This document shows positions 27,730 to 36,449 of a DNA stretch of 64,000 nt, piece by piece. Below the pieces are notes generated by a model. It was not told where the DNA came from. It was given only the letters and a program-made list of their open reading frames with translations, and ran no database searches. A program made the translations under genes and the position numbers. This stretch comes from Rhodocytophaga aerolata (lineage in GTDB: Bacteria > Bacteroidota > Bacteroidia > Cytophagales > 172606-1): the NCBI RefSeq assembly GCF_030503435.1, contig NZ_JAUKPO010000025.1, forward strand, positions 41,500-105,499, written 5' to 3'. The stretch's first letter is position 1; every line of letters starts with the position of its first letter.

Positions 27730-28635
27730 TTAATAACTATAGGAGGCGCGTTGTTGCAAGGCTTGTACAGCTTGTTCTTTTAGCTTTGCCTCAATCATTA
27801 AATCATATACCCCTTCGTTGTATACGTTGTCCATCCAGTCTTGTAGCTCATCAAAATCTCGTTGCTCTATTAAATCAGCATGCGAGGTACGGGTACCCGG
27901 TTTTTGGGATGACAAATGAAGTTTTGGTACCCTACCTTTCCAGGAGTCTACAATCAATTCCAGCTTTTCTGTAAGACCATCTTGCCAATCATCGCCAGTG
28001 TGGAAGCATTTGTGGTGGAACAGATCGAATATCATGGGGATGCCTAATTTCTGGCACAAAGGCAATACATCATCTACAGAGAAGGTAGTATCATCATTCT
28101 CCAGGGTTAGCCGTTGTTGTATTAATGGAGTCAGGTATTGATGGAAATTTTCTTCGAACCGCCGGATAGCAGCTTGTTTATCACCATAGGCGCCCCCTAC
28201 ATGCAATACCAGTAATCCTTGTGCCGGGTCAAGTATACTAATTAATCTTGCCTGCCAATCCAGTTCTCTTACAGAATCGCTAATTACTTTTGGATTTAGT
28301 GAATTAAGCACGGTATATTGCCCTGGGTGCATGGAAAGCCGTAAGCCATTTTCCTGTACATACTGGCGTATTTCCAGTAGTTTATCTTTAAAAATTGTTT
28401 CCCAATCCAGCGTAAATAATGTATGGGAGGCAAAAGGAATAGTAGATGACCCTACCCGGAAAAGCTTAATCCCCTGTGCTACATTCCATGACAGGATTTT
28501 CTGCAAACTTTCCAGGTTTTTAGCAATGGTTACCATCGCCTGTTCTTCCGTAAGTTTCGAAAGCCGGAAGGTATGATTAGTCGTTTCATCCAAACATATA
28601 TTAATGCATGCATATCCAATGTGCCGTAGTTTCAT
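27730..28635 (-). CDS. uvsE: UV DNA damage endonuclease
   Basis: A 301-residue TIM-barrel endonuclease of the UVDE family that nicks DNA 5' of UV photoproducts in alternative excision repair. Diagnostic segments are RHIGYACINICL at the N-terminus, LFRVGSSTIPFAS, LSMHPGQYTVLNS, LVLHVGGAYGDK, ENDDTTFSV, FDLFHHKC and LHLSSQKPGTRTSHAD, carrying the metal-binding His and Glu residues. Length is normal. It is divergent from cinA. Confidence 0.93.
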   Translation of the reverse strand: MKLRHIGYACINICLDETTNHTFRLSKLTEEQAMVTIAKNLESLQKILSWNVAQGIKLFRVGSSTIPFASHTLFTLDWETIFKDKLLEIRQYVQENGLRLSMHPGQYTVLNSLNPKVISDSVRELDWQARLISILDPAQGLLVLHVGGAYGDKQAAIRRFEENFHQYLTPLIQQRLTLENDDTTFSVDDVLPLCQKLGIPMIFDLFHHKCFHTGDDWQDGLTEKLELIVDSWKGRVPKLHLSSQKPGTRTSHADLIEQRDFDELQDWMDNVYNEGVYDLMIEAKLKEQAVQALQQRASYSY

Positions 28636-28784
28636 CGTATCTCGTTTTACTTAATCTTTAACAATCAGGAGCTGGGTATAGGTGTTTCACATCATAATTG
28701 CAAGCGATAACTTTACTTATTCTGCTCCAGTATGTAACCTTACGGGTAGTTTTTTGTTCAGGTTTAGAAAGCAGAAAAAAATAC

Positions 28785-28792
28785 TACTTTTG
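28785..28792 (+). promoter_or_regulatory. Putative -7 box for cinA
   Basis: TACTTTTG matches TAnnTTTG 29 bp before the cinA start codon. The nearest TTG (28754-28756) is 28 bp away, longer than the usual spacing. Confidence 0.4.
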
Positions 28793-28821
28793 GCTTGATA
28801 AACACCTGATCATTTAACGCT

Positions 28822-30066
28822 ATGAAACACATACTGGCTGAAGTAATTACTATTGGCGATGAAATTTTATACGGACAGATTACTGATACAAATACCCAGT
28901 GGATTAGTACAGAACTAGACAAATTAGGCATTCGTACGGTTAGAAAGTCTTCTGTAGGAGATGATAAAGAACGTATCTTAGAGATACTCCAAGAGGCAGA
29001 GTCCCGGGCAGACATTATTCTAATTACAGGTGGCCTGGGCCCAACAAAAGATGATATAACTAAAAATGTACTGGCGCAATATTTCAATTCTACCCTGGTT
29101 ATACATGAGCAGGCCTTAATGGAAGTAACAGCCTATTTTAAAAGTAAAGGAAAAGAACTAACGGAGATAAATCGTTCTCAGGCTGCTTTACCAGATACCT
29201 GTACATTCATATCTAACAAACGGGGCACGGCTCCAGGTATGTGGTTTGAGAAAAACGGGAAAGTATTTGTATCAATGCCTGGCGTACCCCACGAGATGAA
29301 AGGCATGATGACAGACACCATTCTCAGCAAACTTCAAAAGCACTTTGAAACCCCAGTTATCTACCACAAAATGATTAAAACAGTAGGTATTGGGGAATCT
29401 TTTCTGGCTACTAAAATAGAACAATGGGAAGATAATTTGCCACCTCATATAAAACTGGCTTATTTACCAACGATGGGTCAGGTGCGGCTCCGGTTAACAG
29501 CCACTGGTACAGATTTAGCCACATTGCAAGCAGATGTGGAAGCACAAACCACCCAACTTCAGAGCCTGGTAAGTGATTATATATATGGCTACGATAACGA
29601 CACGTTGGAATCAGTAACAAGCGAATTATTGCTCAAGCACAGATATACCATTGCCGTAGCGGAGAGTTGCTCAGTGGGCTATATAAGTTATAGCCTTGGC
29701 TCAGTAGCAGGATGTTCGCAGTATTTTATGGGAAGCATAGTTGCCTATAGCAATGAGGCTAAAATTAATTTACTAGATGTAAACCGGAATACCCTTGAAA
29801 AATATGGTGCCGTTAGTGAAGAAACGGTAAAAGAAATGGCGCAACAAGTCCGGCTGAAATTTAACACAAGCATTGGTATGGCTAGTAGTGGTATTGCCGG
29901 CCCGAGTGGTGGCAGTGAAGATAAGCCAGTAGGCACTGTATGGATTGCTTATGCAGATGGCAAACAAACAGTTGCCAGAAGGTTGCAATTAGGTAACGAC
30001 CGTGATCTGAATATCAAGCTTACTGCCGTACATGTTCTGAATTTATTAAGACAAAGTATTTATTAG
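28822..30066 (+). CDS. cinA: CinA-family protein (MoCF-like domain plus nicotinamide-nucleotide amidase domain)
   Basis: A 414-residue protein of two domains. The N-terminal part (about residues 1-170) is a molybdopterin-binding-like fold with ITIGDEILYGQITDTN and ITGGLGPTKDDIT. The C-terminal part (about 260-412) is the PncC type, which deamidates nicotinamide mononucleotide in NAD recycling, with GSIVAYSNEAKINLL and SSGIAGPSGGSEDKPVGTVW. The usual AESC[ST]GG active-site motif reads AESCSVG at residues 280-286. Length is normal for full-length CinA. Confidence 0.92.
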   Translation: MKHILAEVITIGDEILYGQITDTNTQWISTELDKLGIRTVRKSSVGDDKERILEILQEAESRADIILITGGLGPTKDDITKNVLAQYFNSTLVIHEQALMEVTAYFKSKGKELTEINRSQAALPDTCTFISNKRGTAPGMWFEKNGKVFVSMPGVPHEMKGMMTDTILSKLQKHFETPVIYHKMIKTVGIGESFLATKIEQWEDNLPPHIKLAYLPTMGQVRLRLTATGTDLATLQADVEAQTTQLQSLVSDYIYGYDNDTLESVTSELLLKHRYTIAVAESCSVGYISYSLGSVAGCSQYFMGSIVAYSNEAKINLLDVNRNTLEKYGAVSEETVKEMAQQVRLKFNTSIGMASSGIAGPSGGSEDKPVGTVWIAYADGKQTVARRLQLGNDRDLNIKLTAVHVLNLLRQSIY

Positions 30067-30295
30067 GGCTACTTACTTGTGTTCATTTGTAAAATTTAGT
30101 AAGAATCATTAGACTCTTCATCTTAAATTTACCAATACCTGCATATAGGCTGAATCGTAGGCTAAACCTGATTGCAGAATGTAGCGAAGGAAGCAATAGG
30201 ATAAAAATTTTATTTGATTTTCATTAAATTCTGCCAAAAGTTGCTATAGCTACTTACCTAATAAGCAGATAACTACTTGCCTGATGCATAGTATA

Positions 30296-30327
30296 CAGGT
30301 AACGGGTATAGGGAAACTCGTTACCTG
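30296..30327 (+). promoter_or_regulatory. Inverted repeat upstream of the E2 gene promoter (candidate operator)
   Basis: CAGGTAACG at 30296-30304 and CGTTACCTG at 30319-30327 are perfect 9-bp arms around a 14-base spacer, ending 24 bp before a TACTTTTG box. The arms are GC-richer than the flanks. It could bind a dimeric regulator or form a hairpin. The rest of the 391-bp gap 30067-30457 shows no gene. Confidence 0.4.
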
Positions 30328-30351
30328 ACTCAGATATTTACTGAAAAATAC

Positions 30352-30359
30352 TACTTTTG
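30352..30359 (+). promoter_or_regulatory. Putative -7 box for the E2 gene
   Basis: TACTTTTG matches TAnnTTTG, giving a leader of about 90 nt to the ATG at 30458. No -33 TTG is seen at the normal distance. Confidence 0.4.
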
Positions 30360-30457
30360 TACTAGAAATAGATACCAATAAAGAATTGCTCTGGCTTACA
30401 TAGGCTAAACATTCATCCATTAAATTATACATCAGCAACCTAACCTCAAAGCCGAAT

Positions 30458-31879
30458 ATGTCACAAGTAGAAATGGTAATGCCTAAAATGGGCGAAAGTG
30501 TTATGGAAGGCACCATCTTGAAATGGTTAAAAAAAGTAGGCGATAAAATTGAACAAGATGAACCAGTGTTGGAAGTAGCTACAGATAAAGTAGATGCTGA
30601 AGTTCCAGCTATTCATGCCGGAATATTAAAGGAGATACTTGCCCAGGAAGGAGCAGTAGTAGAAGTTGGTAAACCCATTGCCATTGTAGCTACCACACAA
30701 GAGGAAACACTTGCCAAACCTGAATCACCTGCTACAGGCAACCCATCCCCTTCTCAGGCTGACGAAAATGCTGCCCGGGCACTAGAAAGCCAAATACACT
30801 CATTATCTACCAGTAATGGTAGCACACGGCTGGAAAAACCATTATCCGGAAGGTTTTATTCACCTTTGGTACTTACCATTGCCAGAGAAGAGAACATTCC
30901 TATGGAAGAACTGGAATATATTCCAGGTTCTGGGGCCGATCATCGAGTTACCAAAAAAGATATTTTAAACTACCTGGCAAACCGGCAGAAAAACCCTGCT
31001 CCAGTTACTACATCAACAGCTGTTGTCACCGAGAAACAATTGCCTGCTACCAAACGGGAAGCGCCTGAAACAGAGAAAACAGTAGAACAAAAAAACAGTG
31101 CTCCAGAAACTGAACGCACTTTCACTTCTGCCTCTGCTCCTACAGTTTCAGTATCTTATTCCGGTCAAGCTGATATTATTGAAATGGACCGTATGCGAAA
31201 GGTAATTGCCCAGCGTATGGTTGACTCCAAACGGATTTCCCCCCACGTTACCTCTTTTGTTGAAGCGGATGTGACGAATATTGTATTCTGGCGCAACCGG
31301 GTAAAAAATGACTTTAAGAACAAGGAGGGAGATGCTATAACTTTTACGCCTATTTTTATAGAAGCCGTAGCCAAAGCACTGAAGGATTATCCAATGGTAA
31401 ATGCCTCTGTTGAGGGTGATAAAATTATAGTTAAAAAGGATATAAATATTGGTATGGCGGTGGCTTTGCCTAGTGGCAACTTAATTGTGCCGAATATTAA
31501 AAATGCAGATCAGTTAAATCTGGTGGGATTAACTAAGAAGGTAAATGAACTGGCACGCAAGGCCCGTGAAAATAAGCTTACACCCGACGATTTAGCAAAT
31601 GGCACATATACCACCTCCAATGTTGGATCTTTCGGAAATGTAATGGGCACGCCTATTATTATGCAACCGCAAATAGCTATTATGGCTTTTGGCGCTGTAC
31701 AAAAGAAACCAGCTGTAATTGAAACCCCCACCGGCGATACTATTGGTATCCGTCATTTTATGTTTTTATCTCACTCGTACGATCACCGGGTAGTAGATGG
31801 AGCCTTGGGTGGAATGTTTGTTAGAAAAGTAGCTGACTACTTAGAAAATTTTGACATAAACCGAAAAGTATTTTCCTAA
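30458..31879 (+). CDS. 2-oxoacid dehydrogenase complex E2 component (dihydrolipoamide acyltransferase)
   Basis: A 473-residue E2 protein. The N-terminal lipoyl domain has the lipoylated Lys44 in EVATDKVDAEV. A Pro/Ala/Glu-rich linker follows, then a peripheral subunit-binding domain near residues 133-168 (SPLVLTIAREEN...ADHRVTKKDIL). The second linker leads to the catalytic domain (about 245-470) with HSYDHRVVDGALGG holding the catalytic His. It transfers acyl groups to CoA; which 2-oxoacid (pyruvate, 2-oxoglutarate or branched-chain) cannot be told from the sequence. E1 and E3 genes are not adjacent. Confidence 0.93.
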   Translation: MSQVEMVMPKMGESVMEGTILKWLKKVGDKIEQDEPVLEVATDKVDAEVPAIHAGILKEILAQEGAVVEVGKPIAIVATTQEETLAKPESPATGNPSPSQADENAARALESQIHSLSTSNGSTRLEKPLSGRFYSPLVLTIAREENIPMEELEYIPGSGADHRVTKKDILNYLANRQKNPAPVTTSTAVVTEKQLPATKREAPETEKTVEQKNSAPETERTFTSASAPTVSVSYSGQADIIEMDRMRKVIAQRMVDSKRISPHVTSFVEADVTNIVFWRNRVKNDFKNKEGDAITFTPIFIEAVAKALKDYPMVNASVEGDKIIVKKDINIGMAVALPSGNLIVPNIKNADQLNLVGLTKKVNELARKARENKLTPDDLANGTYTTSNVGSFGNVMGTPIIMQPQIAIMAFGAVQKKPAVIETPTGDTIGIRHFMFLSHSYDHRVVDGALGGMFVRKVADYLENFDINRKVFS

Positions 31880-31880
31880 A

Positions 31881-31915
31881 AAAAAGGAACGTGTTTGCAA
31901 ATACGTTCCTTTTTT
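31881..31915 (+). terminator. Terminator of the E2 gene
   Basis: AAAAAGGAACGT pairs with ACGTTCCTTTTT around a short loop (GTTTGCAAAT); the A-rich and T-rich ends suit both strands. It begins two bases after the E2 stop codon and also faces the converging DUF3347 gene. Confidence 0.85.
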
Positions 31916-31951
31916 ACTTATAAATGATTTGGTTTGCAGTAGTTAATTTAG

Positions 31952-32536
31952 TTATTCAAAAGCTAAGGTTTCCTGTACTTCTCCGCAAGTTAGCATCACA
32001 TCGCCAAAATACGGATTCTTAATGTCACTCTGGGCACTTAACCAGAAAGCCCCCTTATCATCAAAAGCCATAGGGCAATATTGCTTGTATAAGGTAGTTT
32101 CAGACCCAAATTCATTCACCATGGCATACATAGTAGTAGACAAATCTTCAAATCTGAGCCGCTGTTCATCTAGTTTTTGAGATGCCTGTACGGTTTGTGC
32201 AGCTCTGGATAAGGAGTTTTTATAAGTAGACCATTTCTGTGCTACCTCACCTGATAACGCAGTAGAATCTACCTGAGTTAAGGTAATCAGCAAGTCGCCT
32301 GCTTTGGCGCTTGCTTGTGTAGTATCTGAAGCAACCAGGGCATCTTTTAAAGATAAATAGCTTTTAACGGTATTATCCAGTTGTGATTGAAAATTATCCG
32401 GAACTTCTATAGCTGGTTTTATTTTAGCCGTTGTACCTTCAGTTGTAGTTTCTTTGTTGGTTTGGTCACAAGCTACCCAGGCAAGGCTACCTATACAACA
32501 CACCCATATTATAAACTTATTTTTTATCCTATTCAT
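31952..32536 (-). CDS. DUF3347 family lipoprotein
   Basis: A 194-residue protein with a signal peptide and lipobox WVAC (Cys23). The C-terminal segment YCPMAFDDKGAFWLSA followed by IKNPYFGDVMLTCGEV is the signature of DUF3347, often seen in Bacteroidota periplasmic proteins and in the C-terminal part of copper/heavy-metal efflux adaptors. The Cys and Met residues there suggest metal contact, by inference. It lies 47 bp downstream of the response regulator gene on the same strand and may be co-transcribed. Confidence 0.85.
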   Translation of the reverse strand: MNRIKNKFIIWVCCIGSLAWVACDQTNKETTTEGTTAKIKPAIEVPDNFQSQLDNTVKSYLSLKDALVASDTTQASAKAGDLLITLTQVDSTALSGEVAQKWSTYKNSLSRAAQTVQASQKLDEQRLRFEDLSTTMYAMVNEFGSETTLYKQYCPMAFDDKGAFWLSAQSDIKNPYFGDVMLTCGEVQETLAFE

Positions 32537-32583
32537 CGCATTATATGTTTAGTTTATACACTAATGAATTATTGGTAAATGAA

Positions 32584-33030
32584 TTAACTACCAGGCTCAG
32601 AAGAATCATCACCTGATTTTATTGACGACAACCAGAAATCATCAATTATTTTAATTACATAAGCAAATTGGGCAAAATCTACTGGCTTAGTAATATAACA
32701 GTTAGCATCACTTGCATATGTCTTAGCTACATCTTGTTCTGAAGAGGAAGTAGTAATAACTACAACAGGTATAGCTTTCAGTGTGGCATCCTGTTTAATC
32801 TCTTGCAACACCTCCTGCCCGGATTTCCGTGGTATATTTAAGTCGAGTAAAACTACATCCGGTGTAACAGCTTCAGTAAACGGCGGACGCTTGAACAAAA
32901 AGTCCATAGCTTGTACGCCGTCCTTTACACTATATAAGGTATGACTGATATTTCCTTCCTTCAAAGCCTCTTGTATCAGCCTGCTATCAGCCAGATTATC
33001 TTCTACCAATAAAATCTTAATTGTTCTCAT
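32584..33030 (-). CDS. CheY-like single-domain response regulator
   Basis: A 148-residue receiver domain with no output domain. It has the acidic pair ED at residues 10-11, the phospho-acceptor Asp63 in VVLLDLNIPRKSG, Thr93/94 and Lys115 in YITKPVDF. The NIPRKSGQEVL form is common in Rcp1-like regulators that pair with phytochrome-type or hybrid histidine kinases; no kinase is adjacent. I chose the ATG at 33030; the frame runs 105 bases further upstream but that extension does not resemble a receiver domain, and a promoter box maps inside it. Confidence 0.93.
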   Translation of the reverse strand: MRTIKILLVEDNLADSRLIQEALKEGNISHTLYSVKDGVQAMDFLFKRPPFTEAVTPDVVLLDLNIPRKSGQEVLQEIKQDATLKAIPVVVITTSSSEQDVAKTYASDANCYITKPVDFAQFAYVIKIIDDFWLSSIKSGDDSSEPGS

Positions 33031-33098
33031 GTACCTTTTCCGTAATACCAAAGAATGTCCACAATAGTTAGATGAAGCAGCACATATCCTTTTGAGCC

Positions 33099-33106
33099 CA
33101 AATATA
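33099..33106 (-). promoter_or_regulatory. Putative -7 box for the response regulator gene
   Basis: On the minus strand TATATTTG fits TAnnTTTG about 70 bp upstream of the ATG at 33030, which supports that start over the longer frame. No -33 TTG is found at the standard distance. Confidence 0.4.
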
Positions 33107-33414
33107 GTAAAAATACCAAATGATTTTTTTAGCAAAGCTGGTCCATAACGGTTTCTAAGCGTAAACTTCTGTATGAACCTTGCTTATATTTTAATTACCT
33201 GGCAACATCAATCAATTAATTATTGTAAGCATTTGATAATGAGATGTATAACAAACCAACAATGTCCAACTATAATTATAACACTTGTATTTGGTAAAAG
33301 ATATTGCGCTATTAAAAGAAAACCTTGAATGATACTATTCTGCAACTGATACCAGTCTATAAGCAGATTAAACTAAAATATGAATACTTATTTTTAATAA
33401 TAGAAATTATCTAC

Positions 33415-33422
33415 TAAATTTG
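33415..33422 (+). promoter_or_regulatory. Putative -7 box for the DUF177-rpmF-plsX-fabH cluster
   Basis: TAAATTTG matches TAnnTTTG, 28 bp before the GTG start of the DUF177 gene. The rest of the 420-bp gap 33031-33450 is AT-rich and shows no gene. Confidence 0.45.
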
Positions 33423-33436
33423 CACTCTTAAAATTC

Positions 33437-33443
33437 AGGAGGT
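33437..33443 (+). promoter_or_regulatory. Strong Shine-Dalgarno sequence for a GTG start
   Basis: AGGAGGT lies 7 nt upstream of the GTG at 33451. Such a full Shine-Dalgarno match is uncommon among genes of Bacteroidota and supports the GTG start. Confidence 0.6.
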
Positions 33444-33450
33444 ATTTAGC

Positions 33451-34002
33451 GTGAAGGATTTAAAAGAATACTCTATTGAAATATCAAGATTGAGCAATAA
33501 AAAGCACGACTTTGAATTCGATTCAGGCGCTGCTTTCTTCAGTAATTTTGAGAATAGTTTGATAGAGGAAGGAGCATTCAAAGTAAAACTGACGTTAGAT
33601 AAGTCAGAGACCATGATGTCTTTGCACTTTCATATAACTGGCAGCGTACAACTTATATGCGATCGAACATTGGAACCCTTCGATTATCCAATTAATATTA
33701 AGCAAAAATTAATATTTAAATTTGGCGATCAGGATGAGGTTCTGACGGATGAAATAGAAATAATTAAGCGGGATACGCAGCAGATAAATATAGCCCAGTA
33801 TATCTATGAGTTTATTGGTCTGGCTATACCTATGAAAAAGCTGCATCCTAAGCTAGCAAAAGGCCATTTCGAAGAAAATGAAGAAGGTATCCTGGTATAC
33901 TCTTCCGGAACTACTGGTGAAGTTGACTCGGAAAGTACGCCCGATTCTGACGAACCAATGGACCCTCGCTGGCAGATTTTAAAAAACTTAAAAGATAATT
34001 AA
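33451..34002 (+). CDS. DUF177/YceD family protein
   Basis: A 183-residue acidic protein from a GTG start. The middle region SVQLICDRTLEPFDYPI corresponds to the conserved Cys-x-x-x-Leu-Glu segment of YceD/DUF177; the second Cys of that motif is Thr here. YceD proteins are nearly always encoded directly upstream of rpmF and are linked to 23S rRNA or ribosome biogenesis. The order here (DUF177, rpmF, plsX, fabH) is the standard one, which makes the call firm although the biochemical role is unsettled. Confidence 0.88.
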   Translation: MKDLKEYSIEISRLSNKKHDFEFDSGAAFFSNFENSLIEEGAFKVKLTLDKSETMMSLHFHITGSVQLICDRTLEPFDYPINIKQKLIFKFGDQDEVLTDEIEIIKRDTQQINIAQYIYEFIGLAIPMKKLHPKLAKGHFEENEEGILVYSSGTTGEVDSESTPDSDEPMDPRWQILKNLKDN

Positions 34003-34009
34003 CACCTAC

Positions 34010-34032
34010 ATACAGGCTATGATAGTCTGTAT
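34010..34032 (+). other. Hairpin in the leader of rpmF
   Basis: ATACAGGCT pairs with AGTCTGTAT (9 bp, one G-U) around ATGAT, followed by the T-rich TGTTTTGTTT. It lies 8 bp after the DUF177 stop codon and 48 bp before rpmF. It might terminate some transcripts or protect an RNA end. Confidence 0.4.
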
Positions 34033-34080
34033 TGTTTTGTTTATCAAGTAAAACAAAAAGATTTATAACATCATACTACA

Positions 34081-34275
34081 ATGGCACATCCAAAGCGAAA
34101 AATTTCGAAGACTAGAAGGGATAAAAGAAGAACTCATTATAAAGCAACAGCAAGCACAATTGCCATTTGCCCAACCACGAACGAGCCTCATTTATATCAT
34201 AGAGCGTATGTAGTAAATGGCGATTTGTACTACAAGGGCAAAGTAGCCATAGAAAATTATACCTCTATTGCTTAA
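34081..34275 (+). CDS. rpmF: 50S ribosomal protein L32
   Basis: A 64-residue basic protein beginning [21 protein letters not shown], the standard N-terminus of bL32. It has a single Cys (Cys30 in [10 protein letters not shown]) and therefore lacks the four-cysteine zinc site found in some bL32 forms; this is the zinc-free type. It lies between the DUF177 gene and plsX, each junction bearing a hairpin. Confidence 0.97.
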   Translation: MAHPKRKISKTRRDKRRTHYKATASTIAICPTTNEPHLYHRAYVVNGDLYYKGKVAIENYTSIA

Positions 34276-34298
34276 TTTTCTTAAATACGAATGAGTGT

Positions 34299-34344
34299 AT
34301 GCAAAAATGAGTATATGCCTATTGGAATGTACTCATTTTTGTAT
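34299..34344 (+). terminator. Hairpin between rpmF and plsX
   Basis: ATGCAAAAATGAGTA pairs with TACTCATTTTTGTAT (15 bp, one G-U) around a 16-base loop, followed by GTTTTC. The stem is AT-rich. It may act as a partial terminator or processing site separating ribosomal-protein mRNA from the fatty-acid genes. Confidence 0.5.
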
Positions 34345-34371
34345 GTTTTCTAACCAAACCATTCATTTTAC

Positions 34372-35313
34372 ATGAAAATTGCCATAGATGCTATGGGAGG
34401 AGACTTTGCTCCCCAGGCTGTTATAGAAGGCACCTTGCTGGCAAGTGAAGAGCTTCCTTCAGACGTTAAACTTATTCTGATTGGTAAAGAACAGGTCATA
34501 CAGGAGCTGCTACATACGCCTACGCTTGCTTCAAACAATATCGAAATTATTCATGCCGAAGAAGTAGTTGAAATGGGAGAGCATCCTACCAAAGCGCTTA
34601 CCCAAAAAACTAAATCAAGCATTGCTATTGGCTATGGTATGCTGAAAGCCGGACAAGTCAATGCATTTTGTAGCGCTGGCAATACTGGTGCTATGCATGT
34701 AGGGGCAATGTTCAGCATTAAGGCTATAGAAGGAGTTATGCGCCCATGTCTTTCAAGCCATGTTCCCAAAGAAGATGGTAGTTATGGCGTAATTTTAGAT
34801 ATAGGAGCCAATGCTGAATGTAAACCTGATGTACTTGAACAATTTGCTGTTATCGGCTCCATTTATGCCAAGCATATTCTTGGGATTAAAAACCCGCGTG
34901 TAGGCTTAATGAACATTGGCGAAGAAGAGCAAAAAGGCACTCAGATTCTGCAATCTACTCACCAGTTGTTAAAAGCTAATTCAAAGATCAACTTTATTGG
35001 CAACATTGAAGGACGCGATGTTTATTCAGATAAGGCAGACGTAATAGTGTGTGATGGATATACAGGAAATGTCATTCTTAAAATGGCAGAATCCGTGTAT
35101 GATGTTATGCATAAGCGGGGGTTAGAGGATGAGTTTTTCGCCAAATTTAATTACGAAGCTATTGGAGGTAGTCCCATTTTAGGTGTAAACGGGAATGTAG
35201 TTATCGGACATGGGGTATCTTCTCCGTTAGCCATTAAAAACATGATTTTGCTGGCGAAAAAAATGGCAGAATCCAACATCTATTTAAATATAAAACAAGC
35301 ACTCAGTAGCTAA
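34372..35313 (+). CDS. plsX: Phosphate acyltransferase PlsX
   Basis: Makes acyl-phosphate from acyl-ACP for glycerophospholipid synthesis; peripheral membrane enzyme. The 313-residue protein starts with the diagnostic [15 protein letters not shown], then [55 protein letters not shown] and [23 protein letters not shown] split across residues 215-235. It sits 96 bp after rpmF and 64 bp before fabH. Confidence 0.96.
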   Translation: MKIAIDAMGGDFAPQAVIEGTLLASEELPSDVKLILIGKEQVIQELLHTPTLASNNIEIIHAEEVVEMGEHPTKALTQKTKSSIAIGYGMLKAGQVNAFCSAGNTGAMHVGAMFSIKAIEGVMRPCLSSHVPKEDGSYGVILDIGANAECKPDVLEQFAVIGSIYAKHILGIKNPRVGLMNIGEEEQKGTQILQSTHQLLKANSKINFIGNIEGRDVYSDKADVIVCDGYTGNVILKMAESVYDVMHKRGLEDEFFAKFNYEAIGGSPILGVNGNVVIGHGVSSPLAIKNMILLAKKMAESNIYLNIKQALSS

Positions 35314-35377
35314 ATTTTATACTTTTAAAAGGTATCTCTTTTTACATACCCTTGTATACACACTTTAGACTTATCAA

Positions 35378-36379
35378 ATGAGTAAAATAACAGCCGCTAT
35401 TACAGGTATTTGCGGATATGTTCCGGATTACATCTTAACCAATGCTGAGCTGGAAAAAATAGTAGATACCACCGATGAGTGGATTACAACCCGTACCGGC
35501 ATTAAAGAGAGGCATATTCTAAAAGGAGAGGGATTAGGCAGCTCATTTATGGGAGCAAAAGCTGTACAAGGCTTACTAGAGAAGACGGGTACAAATCCCG
35601 AAGAGATAGACTTGTTGATTTGTGCTACTACTACCCCCGATTACGTTTTTCCTGCGGCTGCCAATTTAATTTGCGATAAAGTAGGTGCAAAAAATGCTTT
35701 CAGCTACGATGTTCAGGCTGCTTGCTCAGGTTTTCTCTACTCGATGGTAACGGGAGCACAGTTTATTGAAACTGGCAAATACAAAAAAGTAGTTGTAGTT
35801 GGCTCCGACAAAATGTCCGCCATAGTAGATTATCAGGACCGTTCCACATGTATTATTTTCGGAGATGGAGCTGGGGCAGTGCTGCTGGAACCAAATTACG
35901 AAGGCCTCGGATTAATAGACTCTGTACTTAAAACAGATGGTTCAGGCGTTGCTCATTTATATCAGAAGGCAGGCGGTAGTGTAAAGCCACCCACGCATGC
36001 TACCATTGATGCCCGTGAACATTATATATATCAAGAAGGCTCTACCGTCTACAAATTTGCTGTTACTAACATGGCTGATGTTTCCGCACAGATAATGGAG
36101 CGGAACAAATTAACAGGCGATGATATAGCTTGGCTTTGTCCACACCAGGCAAATAAGCGTATTATAGACGCTACTGCTAATAGAATGGCCATTGGCCCTG
36201 AGAAAGTAATGATAACTATAGATAAGTTTGGCAATACTACCAATGCCACCATTCCTCTGAACTTGTGGGAATATGAATCTTTCCTCAGGAAAGGAGACAA
36301 TATTGTGTTTGCTGCATTTGGAGGAGGCTTTACGTGGGGATCTGCCTACCTGAAGTGGGCATACGATGGGAATAAATAG
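35378..36379 (+). CDS. fabH: 3-oxoacyl-ACP synthase III
   Basis: Starts fatty-acid elongation by condensing an acyl-CoA with malonyl-ACP. The 333-residue protein has the catalytic Cys116 in [13 protein letters not shown], His in [10 protein letters not shown] and Asn in [26 protein letters not shown] near the N-terminus binds Co[12 protein letters not shown] closes the protein. It follows plsX in the conserved lipid cluster and precedes efp. Confidence 0.95.
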   Translation: MSKITAAITGICGYVPDYILTNAELEKIVDTTDEWITTRTGIKERHILKGEGLGSSFMGAKAVQGLLEKTGTNPEEIDLLICATTTPDYVFPAAANLICDKVGAKNAFSYDVQAACSGFLYSMVTGAQFIETGKYKKVVVVGSDKMSAIVDYQDRSTCIIFGDGAGAVLLEPNYEGLGLIDSVLKTDGSGVAHLYQKAGGSVKPPTHATIDAREHYIYQEGSTVYKFAVTNMADVSAQIMERNKLTGDDIAWLCPHQANKRIIDATANRMAIGPEKVMITIDKFGNTTNATIPLNLWEYESFLRKGDNIVFAAFGGGFTWGSAYLKWAYDGNK

Positions 36380-36449
36380 CCACCGATAAAACGCAAATTA
36401 CCCAGTTCTATCAACACATTTTTTAATTAAATAACTGCTCATACCTAAA

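Noticed and set aside
30250..30516. 88-residue minus-strand frame over the E2 promoter region
   Set aside because: It overlaps the promoter box and the start of the E2 gene and shows no family pattern.
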